Assembly: GCA_010094045.1 (NCBI GenBank)
Contig: ML986612.1
Span: 204,440-268,439, forward strand
Length of the DNA stretch: 64,000 bases
Reading direction: 5' to 3'
Source of the DNA: Lojkania enalia
Taxonomy: Eukaryota > Ascomycota > Dothideomycetes > Pleosporales
Shown here: one piece after another, positions 46,081 through 56,386 of the stretch
Layout of the letters: every line of letters begins with the position of its first letter
Position numbering within the stretch: position 1 is the first letter of the stretch
The notes under the pieces: generated by a model
What the model saw: the letters and a program-made list of their open reading frames with translations, nothing else
Told to the model about the DNA's origin: nothing
Database searches by the model: none
Translations under genes and position numbers: made by a program

Positions 46081-46741
46081 TATCTACTACCCGCGATGGC
46101 CTGCAGACGTAAAACATGAAGGCAACGCATGCTTTGGAGGCGTAAGAATGGCACATTATCGTCAAAGGGGACAGTATTAAGCACACCGTAGTGCAGGATT
46201 TGTTGCTTTTCTGCGCCATACCAGCCTTTCTTCACCGGAAGACTTGGCTGCCACGTTCGTGCACGCAGGAAGGGATTGGACGTGATGTAACTAGCGAGGA
46301 GAATTATCTGCTGAGATCACCTTTTCTGCCACTTAAAATATGTTCATTTCGATTTTTGCAATGGGTTTAGCCGGATGCTGGATAGGTTCTGGCCGTGACC
46401 GCTTGTAGGTTGTATAGCTGAAGGCTGCCATTTTATTACTTGAATGACGTCGACCTTTACGCAAAGAGCTCCGCAGACGACACAAGTCCTGAATCAACCA
46501 TAGACTTTGATAACGTGAAATTTTCTGGTTTGACCACCGTTTTACTTTTTGCGACGTTCTTGCCTAAAGCTGAGAAATAATAGGGAACACCGGTTGCGCG
46601 CAACCATAGTGTGCGCCCAGGCTCTAGGAGCGTAGCTGGATCAGCTGAGCGCCGTCGCCTGCACTGCCGTCTCAGCCGTTTCCAAAAAAAATTGTTTACC
46701 TCTAATACCACGCGCCTTTCCCCCTTAGAACGACAGCAGCT
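46081..46741. other. Upstream region of the NLR gene
   Basis: About 660 bp. No domain is recognisable; it should include the NLR promoter. Confidence 0.5.
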
Positions 46742-48689
46742 ATGCGACTCCTCCACTTTAATACTTCAAAAAGACTCGTGTCGACCGACTTTCGTGGGAA
46801 GACCGTCCCGCCATATGCCATTCTGTCGCATAGATGGGGTGATTCCGAGGTTTTGTTCGAGGATTTGGAACACGACACATATGAAGAGAAGACGGACGGC
46901 TATCGAAAGATCAAATTCTGCGCCAAGCAAGCAGCGCAAGATCAGCTACAGTACTTCTGGGTTGACACATGTTGCATCGACAAATGGAACGTTAATGAGC
47001 TCTCAATGTCGATCAACTCTATGTTCCGCTGGTACAAAAATGCGACAAAATGCTACGTCTTCCTCACAGACGTTTCGGTGCCCGCAGGGACGCAGGCACA
47101 ACAGCAAGGTGCTTGGGAGGCATCCTTTCGTGCAAGCACATGGTTCATCCGAGGTTGGACACTTCAGGAACTTATTGCTCCGGTGTCAGTGGAGTTCTAC
47201 TCTTTGGAAGGATGGAGCATAGGCGATAAGCAGTCTCTCAAGTCGCTATTATATGAGATTACCGACATTCCAGTCAAGGCGTTGGAGAACTGTCCATTGA
47301 ATGAATTCACTAGGTTAGAGCGACTGGAATGGGCCCGAAAGCGCATAACAACTGAACCAGAAGACAAGGTATATTGCCTTCTCGGAATTCTCGATATTTT
47401 CATGCCTGCAGCCTATAGCGAGGGGGTGGACACAGCATGGAGAAGACTCCAAGTCGAGCTTGATGCAGCCAGTGACGCTCCTTCAATCATTCCTTTTCAC
47501 CAGAACAGTCACTTCGTAGGCCGGGAATTGGAGATCTCTAAATTGGAATCCCAGCTCTTTGACGGCACAAAAACTACAAGAGTAGCGATAATAGGGCCCG
47601 ATGGAATAGGCAAGTCACAGCTAACGCTAGAGATTGCATACAGAATACAGGAACGAAACAAAAATTGCTCGATCTTCTGGATTGATGCAAGTAATATAGA
47701 CAGTATCTACCGTTCGTATGCAGGGATTGCTCAGAAGCTTCGCATTCCTGGTTGGGACGATGAGAAGGCAGACAGCAGGCAGCTGGTGAAAGCTCACCTG
47801 AGCAGGAGGAGAGAAAGACAGTGCTTGCTTATATTTGACAGTTTGGAGAGTATGAGCTTAGGATCCAGCGGGATGTCTGCAAGGAACGCCCACGTAATCG
47901 ACTATCTTCCACAGTCAGAACTTTGCTCTGTAATCTTTACTACCACCAATAGCGACACAGCCAAGACACTGGCGTCGCAAAATATCTTAGAGCTAAAGGA
48001 AATGACAACAGACACAGCTAAAAAGATGTTAGAGAAGTACTTAGACACTCCGATACCGAGTTGTGAGCTACTGGAAGCAGAATCTTTGTTACAAGACCTG
48101 TCCTATCATCCTCTAGCAATTGCGCAAGCGGCAACCTATATCAATATTAGGAAATTCATGCTACAGGAGTACCGATTACAATTGGTCATGCAAAAGGATG
48201 AATTCCCCAGTAGTAGTAGATTCGCTGAAGATAGGGCTCAGGGGCATTATAATACGTGTCCTGTGGCTACTACACTACTCATTTCGTTGAACCACATTCG
48301 CTGTTGCAATACGATAGCGGCAGATTACTTATTCCTCGCGGCCTGCGTTGATCGGAAAGACATCTCGCTCGACCTTCTGAAGGCATCTTCGCCTCGAGAA
48401 AGGGAATGTGCGGTAAAAATTCTCAGCAGCTACGCACTTGTTACGAGGCGACCTGCCGAATCCGCACTTAACCTTCATCAACTAGTGCATCGCGCTCTAC
48501 GAGAGTGGCTCCAAAAGCAGGGGCGGTTAGACCAGTGGACCCAACATGCTATTACACAGTTACTCGGAGTGTTTCCAGACAATAACCATAGTAGTAGAAG
48601 CAAATGGAGAAGACTACTCCCGCATGCTCAATACGCTCTGTCACATAGTCTTGTCGAACAACAGGTGGAGGACAGGTTAATCCTAGTAT

Positions 48690-50760
48690 GGAAATGTGCC
48701 ATGACGCTTCAAAGTGACGGACGATACGATGAGTCGGAAAAATTATTTGTGCAAGTGATGGAGACTTTCAAGACAAAGCTCGGAGCGGAACATACCGACA
48801 CGCTGTCCAGCATGGGCAATCTAGCCTCGACATACAGGAACCAAGGGCGATGGAAAGAGGCGGAAGAGCTAGAAGTGCAAGTGATGAGAAGTTGCAAGAT
48901 GAAGCTCGGAGCAGACCATCCCAAAACACTGACTAGTATGGCCAACCTGGTGACGACGTACTGGAACCAGGGGCAGTGGAAAGAGGCAGAAGAGCTAGAG
49001 GTGCAAGTGATAGAGACTCGCAAGACGAAGCTCGGAACAGACCATCCCGATACGCTAACCAGCATGAATAACTTAGCCTCAACGTACAGGGACCAAGGAC
49101 GGTATAAAGAAGCCGAAGAGATAGGGGTACGCGTTATAGAGAATCGTAAAACGAAGCTCGGAGTGAACCATCCTGATACACTAAACAGTATGAATAATCT
49201 AGCGTCAACTTATTCGAATCAGGAGCGGTGGAAAGAGGCAGAAGAGCTGTTTATACAAGTGATGGAGATCAGTAAGACGAAGCTCGGAGCGGACCATCCC
49301 AACACGATGACAAGCATGGGCAATCTGGCCTCAACATACAGGAACCAGGGGCGGTGGAAAGAGGCAGAAGAGCTAGAAGTGCAAGTGATGAAAAGTTGCA
49401 AGATGAGGCTCGGAGTTGACCATCCCGACACGTTGGCCAGCATGGCCAACTTAGCCTCGACTTATCAAGATCAAAGGCGGTGGAAAGAGGCCGAAAGCTT
49501 GTTTATGCAAGTAATAGAGAGAAGAATGTCATGGGGATTTTTGGCTAGTCTGCCGAGCTGTATCAGATATCGACGTACGATATCACGGTCGATATCACGC
49601 CGGATATCACGCTGGATATCAGCTGATATACCCCTTTTTCATGTACATAAATATGGCCCGCTGGCCATCTTCAATCAACCAGTTCAGCTCCTCATCTCCC
49701 TCCCTGAGACAAGATTCGCCTCTCACCACAAAGAAAGACGAAGCTTGGAGCAGACCATGCTGACACACTGTCCAGCATGGCGAACCTAGCGGCGACGTAC
49801 TGGAACCAGGGGCAGTGGAAAGAGGCAGAAGAGCTAGAGGTGCAAGTGATGGAGACTCGCAAGACAAAGCTTGGAGCGGGCCATCCCGAAACGCTAACCA
49901 GTATAAATAACCTGGCGTCGATGCACTTTAGTCAAGGTCTGTGGAAAGCGGCTGAAAGCTTGTTTATGCAAGTGATAGAGGGGAGGAAGACGAAGTTAGG
50001 AGCAGACCATCCCGACACGCTGTCCAGCATGGCGAACCTGGCGGCGACGTACTGGAACCAGGGACAGTGGGAAGAGGCAGAAGACCTAGAGATGCAAGTG
50101 ATAAAAAGTTGCAAGATGAAGCTCGGAGTTGACCATCCCGACACACTGAATAGTATGAATAACCTAGCGTCAACCTATTCGAACCAGGAGCGGTGGAAAA
50201 AAGCGGAAGAGCTGTTTACACAAGTGATGGAGATAAGCAAGACGAAGCTTAGACCGGACCATCCTGACACGCTGACCAGCATGGCCAACCTGGCGTTAAT
50301 ATACTAGAACCAGGAACAATGGAAAGAAGCAGAAGAGTTAGAGGTGCAATTGGTGAAGGGTAGAAAGACGAAGCTCGGAGCAAACCATCCCGACACGCTG
50401 TCTAGCATGGCGAACCTGGCGGCGACGTACAGGAGCCAAGAGCGGTGGAAGAAGGTGGAAGAGCTATTTTTGCAAGTGATAGAGACTCGCAAGACGAAGC
50501 TCGGATCAGACCATCCCGACACGCTGGCCAACATGACCGACCTTGCATCGACGTACTGGGTTCAAGGGCGGTGGAAGGAGGCGGAAGAGCTATTTGTGCA
50601 AGTGATGGAGACTCGCAAGACGAAGCTGGGAGCGGACCATCCCGACACACTGTCCAGCATAGATAATCTTGCATTCACATTCAAGGGCCAGGGCGATATA
50701 ATTAAAGGTATTTCGTTAATGCAACACTGCTATAGGATACGAAAAGAAGTCCTAGGTCCT
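48690..50760 (+). repeat. 126-bp tandem repeat array encoding TPR units
   Basis: About 15 units of 126 bp, interrupted by the LTR. Adjacent and alternating units differ at few positions; for instance SCKM...LG types recur in units 2, 6 and 10, and ISKTKL types in 5 and 11. This points to recent block duplication and exchange among units, typical of fungal NLR sensor arrays. Confidence 0.9.
49527..49730 (+). mobile_element. Solo LTR (204 bp) inserted in the NLR gene
   Basis: It begins TGTCATGGGG and ends CTCACCACA and is flanked by AAGAA on both sides (49522-49526, 49731-49735). Its interior has several ATATCACG/GATATC repeats and a TATA-like ACATAAATATGG. A close copy lies inverted at 58318-58508. 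Confidence 0.92.
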
Positions 50761-50957
50761 CATCACCCCCATACTGTATCATCTCAAGAAGCGCTTGCAG
50801 CATGGCAGCTGGAGGCTATGGATTTTAACGAATAGAGCGACACTTAGCAATTGTAAGATATGATGTAAAAATTACGGTAGAGTAGCAAGCCAAATATAAA
50901 ACTAAAATGGCGTAGCCTAGACAAAGTAATTTGCTTACTAATCACGCGGGAGGCGAT

Positions 50958-51025
50958 GTACGCGCTGTACTTTGAGTTGCCACCGCTAGGGGACGGATGG
51001 CCGACTCGCTCCTGCCTCACCCTTG
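50958..51025. repeat. Right inverted repeat of the NLR block
   Basis: Reverse complement of 45439-45500. A separate block just upstream (about 50865-50950) matches 45646-45735 in direct orientation, so the flanks are rearranged. Confidence 0.72.
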
Positions 51026-52793
51026 CGCTGGAGGCGATTTGGCTGAAGAGGATAAGTGCTATATGCAAATCTGGACAGTGTAAAGTTTGCCATGCATAGC
51101 TACTACTACAGCTCTGCCAGTACTCATCACTCATGAACATCAACAATCCAGGACTCCTCAAGACCCCCCGAGATCGAACTGGAGCACCTCTGTATCATCA
51201 AAGCATGCCGGCCCTGTCCACCTTCGTATACGCTTGCAGCGACAGCGCCTTACCAGTAACGCTCGGTTGAACCCACTTGCCGAAGCGCAGGCTTCGATTG
51301 CCAGGGCCTCCACTCTCTGTCTTTCCTTGCATCCTTCTACCATATCGTATTTTCCTTCAACCAGCCGACTAGATTTTGGCTACTACTTTGTCTAAGAATC
51401 GGCGCTGGTGGACTCGAGAAGCATAAGGACATGGTGAGCTCGCGTTCTGTGGGTCGGCGAAGGGGACAATAGCGAGCGTCGGAGCTCGAAGGCATCGTAT
51501 TAGCATGATACTACGTTATAAATGGGCATCGCTGCGCGTTGGACTGCATTTCGAAAGTATATAGGATCGCTGTGTCACAGCTGGTTTCAACGCTGGAAGC
51601 GCGTTGGCCGACCAAACAAGCACCGTACCATATCGTGTCATTACTCCCAATCCTAACTCAGAACTAACGATAATCCGAGCGCTTATACGACCTACACAGC
51701 CACACAACCTACCGTAAACTACCCACAGATGTATAAGGTAAGAAGTGTGGTATTATCGCGTATTAAGCCGGATTAGTGGTTCGCCTTCACTGGAAGTACC
51801 CATCGGCGGGGCGGCGCTGCATAAAACCGCGTCCCGCCTCGCGCATAGCGCTGATAACTTCGTAGTAGTAGAGGGAGATTATAGTAGGCTGAGACTGTTT
51901 TATAAAAATTTAGAGCGATAAAAGCTTAAGGCTGGCGCTGAGGGGAGGGAAGCCTGTTATGCCACAATTTAAGGCGCTGTCTAAATTCGGTGCGGAAGCG
52001 ACGATGCGAGAGTAATTTTTAGATAAGAGAGATTGTAAATGTCTAGAATTCGCTACGGCAGATTATTTTTGTAGAACTATAGCAATATTTGTTGTGCGCA
52101 TGAGCTTTCCGGCCGCTGAAGTCCAAGTACCCCTCATTTGTCTCGCCACACAGTGGGTCTCGCTACGCAGTGAAGGACGTTACATTAGTAAGACTTATGC
52201 ATACCATCAATAGGAAGTCCCCATCAGGAGGATTATCTTTCATCCGATATTTAGTTAGTCAGAAACAAATTAAGTTGAGCTGAACGTGTGACTGGGGTGA
52301 ATGCATCCAAGCCAAACTAGTGGGGTAGGCAACCATCCTACCCTGCAGCACAGCCCCCACTTAGAACTTAGGAAACCTTCAGCTTCTTCTCATTGTAACA
52401 CGGTGAACGCCGCGATGAAGACACAAACCTATTCGACATATGTTGACACCGCCTCTGCTGCCTTATAACGATGAACTTCTGGAATGCTAACTGGACCATG
52501 CAATGACGTGCGTTTCAGTTAGATCTTTCCGACTGCTGGCCTATGAAGTCGATATCAGCCAGTGAGTCGTACATGCGGCGTGCGAGATAGATACCGGTGA
52601 ACATGTTCGCAGCACAAGTCAGACGCCTGAAGGTGGTCTGCATCTGCTGTGCAGCTTCTTCTCACATCATCCCACGCCTGTATACATAACCCCGACTCTA
52701 CCAATCGATCTCGCCTCCCTCCAAAATCTCATCATCGTCCGTCCCTAGCTGCAGGATAGGACACTCTATCCTCCTGTATCCACTAGTTGCACA
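51026..52793. other. Intergenic with repeat copy B
   Basis: No gene is supported. It holds the dispersed repeat at 51640-52190; the last 500 bp before 52794 look like an ordinary promoter. Confidence 0.55.
51640..52190 (+). repeat. Dispersed repeat, copy B
   Basis: Plus-strand copy of the repeat at 42981-43490, diverged by many substitutions. The shared end contains CTCGCTACG[C/T]AGTGA and GACGTTA. It carries more stops than copy A. Confidence 0.7.
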
Positions 52794-54071
52794 ATGGCGG
52801 ACGCAGTAGGCACTGTCTTCAACATTGCGGCCCTATTGAAGAAGGCATATGATCTCTACGAAGACTGCAAAAAAGCTCCCGAAGAAATCCGTCTAGCGAT
52901 CGACCACATCCACGCTCTCACCATAGTCCTGGAAGGCGTCCGCTCCGACCTGATCGGCAACCACCGCTCCTATGTCCATCAAACAAATGACGTTGCCAAG
53001 TCTCAAAAGATGAAGCTGAGATTGCATATCATGCACTGTGACCGTGCTTTGAACCGTATGGACAAGCTTCTGAAGAAGTTCCATAGCTTCACACATGTTA
53101 GTGCATGGAAGAAATTTAGATGGTCCATGGAGGGGAAGAAAGAGATTGCAGATGCCAAGGAGGACGTTGTTATGGCGACTATTTCGTTGGACTTGTTCCT
53201 GAGTCACCAAGGTTTGAGCGTGATATGGAAACTAGAGAATATGATGGAAGTCATTATGCAGAAATTTGATGGGCTAGAGGAACTAAAATTATCAAATGGG
53301 GGTATGAGAGGGAGATCTTTGAGTATGGCGGGCCGTACAGTTGTCCTGAGTCTTGTGATTACGCGTTGGTTGAAGATTCTCAGGCGGTATCGCAGGAAAA
53401 ATATGAGCCCAGGCTCCAAATCTAAGCATCCAGCCCCAGCATCAAAACTAACGAAAGTGGTAGCGAGGGTGCATTCTGGGTTCGGAGCAAATAAAAAGAG
53501 GGATATAATCATGCAAAGCTATGCAAATAACATCGCAAAAGCATCAAGTGTTCCGATCGACCACACTCCGCGAGAACGCATACCTAGTCCGGACTTCTAT
53601 TATATCTCTAGGCGGGACACGACTTCCGACCCCCCTAACTTGCTCCGGCGTTCAAGCTCGATGAATCGTTTGATGGACAAAGTTAACGCTGCAAGGTCTC
53701 AGAAACCTAAAGAAATCCTTAGATGCTGGAGAGTAGGTCTTGGGACTGTTGCTGGTATGATGAAGACCGGGCCCCAGTTCAAGCCGCACCTTCGTGGTCA
53801 GATGCAATTGAGAAAATTGGCAAATGTACTTCATGAAGCGTCGGAATGCGAGATTGATAGGCCAAAGCATGAACAGCGGGGCCTGAATGAGAAAGATAAG
53901 AGGGTGAGGTTACTCTTAAAGAGTAAAAACGATAAAGAAAAAAGAGACAGAACGAGAATGAGTTGGTCTTTAGTAGCTGCACGAGTGATGGCGCGGGATC
54001 CGGGCAAGACAGGTATGGTTAGTGTTGAGAAGGCTATGGTGATACTCGCTAGGAGAAGTGACAGATCATAG
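52794..54071 (+). CDS. Protein with HeLo/STAND-like fungal N-terminal domain
   Basis: An intronless frame of 425 residues. The first 190 residues (GTVFNIAALLKKAYDLYEDC, EEIRLAIDHIHALTIVLEGV) are all-helical and resemble the N-terminal HeLo-like domains of fungal STAND proteins and their standalone relatives. No NACHT, NB-ARC, repeat or transmembrane part follows; the rest is basic and Ser/Arg-rich (about 230-425). The HeLo link is pattern recognition, not proof. Its location 2 kb from an NLR gene is notable, since HeLo proteins can be executioners for NLRs, but the NLR here begins with its own HET domain and no shared amyloid motif is visible. Function unknown. Confidence 0.6.
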   Translation: MADAVGTVFNIAALLKKAYDLYEDCKKAPEEIRLAIDHIHALTIVLEGVRSDLIGNHRSYVHQTNDVAKSQKMKLRLHIMHCDRALNRMDKLLKKFHSFTHVSAWKKFRWSMEGKKEIADAKEDVVMATISLDLFLSHQGLSVIWKLENMMEVIMQKFDGLEELKLSNGGMRGRSLSMAGRTVVLSLVITRWLKILRRYRRKNMSPGSKSKHPAPASKLTKVVARVHSGFGANKKRDIIMQSYANNIAKASSVPIDHTPRERIPSPDFYYISRRDTTSDPPNLLRRSSSMNRLMDKVNAARSQKPKEILRCWRVGLGTVAGMMKTGPQFKPHLRGQMQLRKLANVLHEASECEIDRPKHEQRGLNEKDKRVRLLLKSKNDKEKRDRTRMSWSLVAARVMARDPGKTGMVSVEKAMVILARRSDRS

Positions 54072-54100
54072 TCAGATGGGTGGATTGCAAATGCCTCATA

Positions 54101-56386
54101 CTACAATTGATAATCTTTCTCTATCAAAAGTTTATTTGATTTTTCTGCCTTCAAACGTGGAAAGTTTTCCTTGTGCACCGCTAGAAACGTCAAGCTCCAA
54201 AGCTGCTGTACGTTACTTTCAGTTGGCGTGAATGCTCCTAAAGGCTCGACTTGGAAACCGTCATCATATGTCCAACTCCAAACTTCGTTGCTTAATTGCA
54301 AACGATTTTCGTCTATGAGATTCCATAAATGGTTGTAAGCGGAGAGAATTTTGCGATAGAGTGTTTCGTCGGCGCAAAAGTCTACGTCATGTTAGCGACT
54401 TCTTAAACAAAGCAACAATAAATGCGTACCAGGCACATCCGAGGAATCACACCGCCCAAGCTGATGCGCAAGCCCTGCTGCCATCATGGACAACTGCCAG
54501 CTCCATATCACAGTACCATGATAATCCCCTCTTGTGAAATTCTTGGCATAGATAGGGTCTCCTCCATAAGCGGGGTTCGCAACAAATAGTCCAACTGAAC
54601 TTGAAAGTCCTAATGGGAACGGGTGTAGGATATTGTCGGTAGTTTGACTTAGAAACTCGCTTAGTTGTGTTTGATTGGTTGTGTTTAACAGGAAATGGCG
54701 GAAACAATCGTCTGTGTTCATGACGCGAACGACAGGCTGATTATCGTCACCATCTAATGCCAAACCATGAAATATAATGTCAGACGTGATTTGTTCCGTG
54801 TTGGATGGGCCTGGGAACGAGGACTCGTTCATATAGCTATCAATAAGCGATACTGCTGTAGATTGCGGGATCCTAACCCGGAAGAAGTCTAGCGTCCTGT
54901 CTTCCCATATCTTCGCAAACTCGTCAGCCGTTTCACTCCACTCTGGGTGATCTGGGAATAAGCCTGCCCTACTTAGAGAAGCTATTGATCGGAGAGCGGC
55001 AGGAACCAGCGCAGTATTCACGTCATACGGTATTCGTCCACCACCAAGCCCATAAGTAGAGTCTCGCCATTCGCCTACTACCTCACCTTCCTTTAGATGA
55101 ACAAGGTTTTCTTTTATTTGGCCGCCCTCCAAAGTAAACGGGGTGGAAGTTTTCATGATTTTCTCTGCAGTTCTCTTGGCAAGCGCAGCGTACTTCATCC
55201 CGGCATTGTTTGCGAGGAAAGTTGCTGTCGTGTTGAGGAACTCCTTAGATCTGTTTCTTCCTGTTTCTGTGTCGACGAGATAATTCTTCATGACGATGGG
55301 GAGGAAGTAGTCTGTATCGACCATCTTGTAGTCGCACTGAGGAGCACTAGATGTGATGTTCTTTTGTAAATTCAAGAACGTTGTGTAGTCACCAATTACC
55401 TCCTCATGGCAGGCAGTTCCGTCCGTACTGTTGATACGCTCCAATACTACCCCAATCACCGCTTCAATTGCTCCACCTTCTCCTTCGCTAAGAATGGGCT
55501 GCAGAAGGAGCAATGATATCATGCTGTCACGGCCAAAATATGTCAGAAAGCGCCACGTCCCGGCAAGAAGCTTGTTCGTATACGACAGAAACGACAATGC
55601 AGCCGTTTGCTCCGGGTTTTGCTTGAAAAGGCCGGCAGAGGCGTTATTGAGCACGTTTTCGGGACTCAACTGATGTAGTTGTGAATAGTTAAAGGAAGCT
55701 TTGAATTGATAAGTACCAGCCCCAAATAGAATAGTAGTATTTTCCTCGCCTCTAATTATGACGGAGTCAGATCCATTAAGAGGAGTGAATGTGAGGTGTG
55801 TGGTAGTGGTGTTGTCGAGCCAAGTGCGATTCAGCGTAGCACCGCCATCGCCAGTCTCCGAGAATGAAATGGCGTCCTGCAAATCTGGATAGATAATGCT
55901 CGGTCCTTCTGTAAAGTCTCTGATAGTCCGAATGCTCCCAAGGATAGGAAGAGTGAGGACGGCCGAGGAATTGAAAGATATTGCTCCTGATATGCCAACC
56001 TGGGGATTTCGGGATCCCGGAGGGCCCTGAAAATATAAAGGCTCTAAGGCATTGCCGGTCGCGCTTGAATTCGCCAATCGAATAGACAAGGTGCCGTTCT
56101 CGCCGTTCTCGGGAGAGAAGAACGACACGACCCCGCTGTTTCCTGCTGGCCAAGCCACGAGTAGTCGAGGGCCGATGATACTTAGGTTGCTGGTTGAGAG
56201 GGGACTTGTGATAATGACATGGGAGCTTGAATGACAATCTGAGTAGAAGTAGCTCTCATATGGCGGGTTTGAGAGGTGAAATTGGGTTGCGTTATTAGTG
56301 CAGGTGGTTTTATTCTTTGCCAAAGCGATCACTCCAAGCAGTGCTGCAATGAAAGCGATCCAAACACCAGGTAGTTTTGAGTTCAT
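54101..56386 (-). CDS. Secreted six-hairpin glycosidase-like protein
   Basis: Exon 1 (56386-54430) and exon 2 (54381-54101) join in phase (GTACGC donor, GCTAAC branch, GTAG acceptor) into 745 residues. A signal peptide (about 1-23, WIAFIAALLGVIALA) starts the protein. There are over 20 N-glycosylation sequons. The motifs TYFGRDSMISLLLLQP, VGEWRDSTYGLGGGRIPYDV and YHGTVIWSWQLSMMAAG fit (alpha/alpha)6 glycosidases of the glycogen-debranching/GH-type superfamily in fungi. RDS and WRDS acids could be catalytic, but I cannot fix the GH family or substrate. It probably acts outside the cell or in the wall. Confidence 0.68.

Larger units (their letters stand above)
46742..50835 (+). pseudogene. HET/NB-ARC/TPR NOD-like receptor, interrupted
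   Basis: The frame starts at ATG 46742. An N-terminal HET domain (about 1-230; YAILSHRWGD, YFWVDTCCIDK, RGWTLQELIAP) is followed by an NB-ARC NTPase with Walker A GPDGIGKS (Lys291) and Walker B LLIFD (Asp366), a winged-helix-like region, and from about 48690 an array of about 15 TPR units of 42 residues (KTKLGADHPDTL type). HET domains trigger incompatibility cell death in fungi; NB-ARC acts as the switch and TPRs as the sensor. A 204-bp solo LTR at 49527-49730 plus its 5-bp duplication shifts the frame, ending translation at 49789. A TAG at 50305-50307 replaces a TGG found in sister repeats. A truncated HET/NB-ARC protein with 6 TPRs (1015 residues including LTR-encoded tail) could still be made. 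Confidence 0.88.

Noticed and set aside
48709..50674. Minus-strand frames with repeated SITCTSSSSASFH segments
   Set aside because: Antisense shadows of the TPR repeat units.
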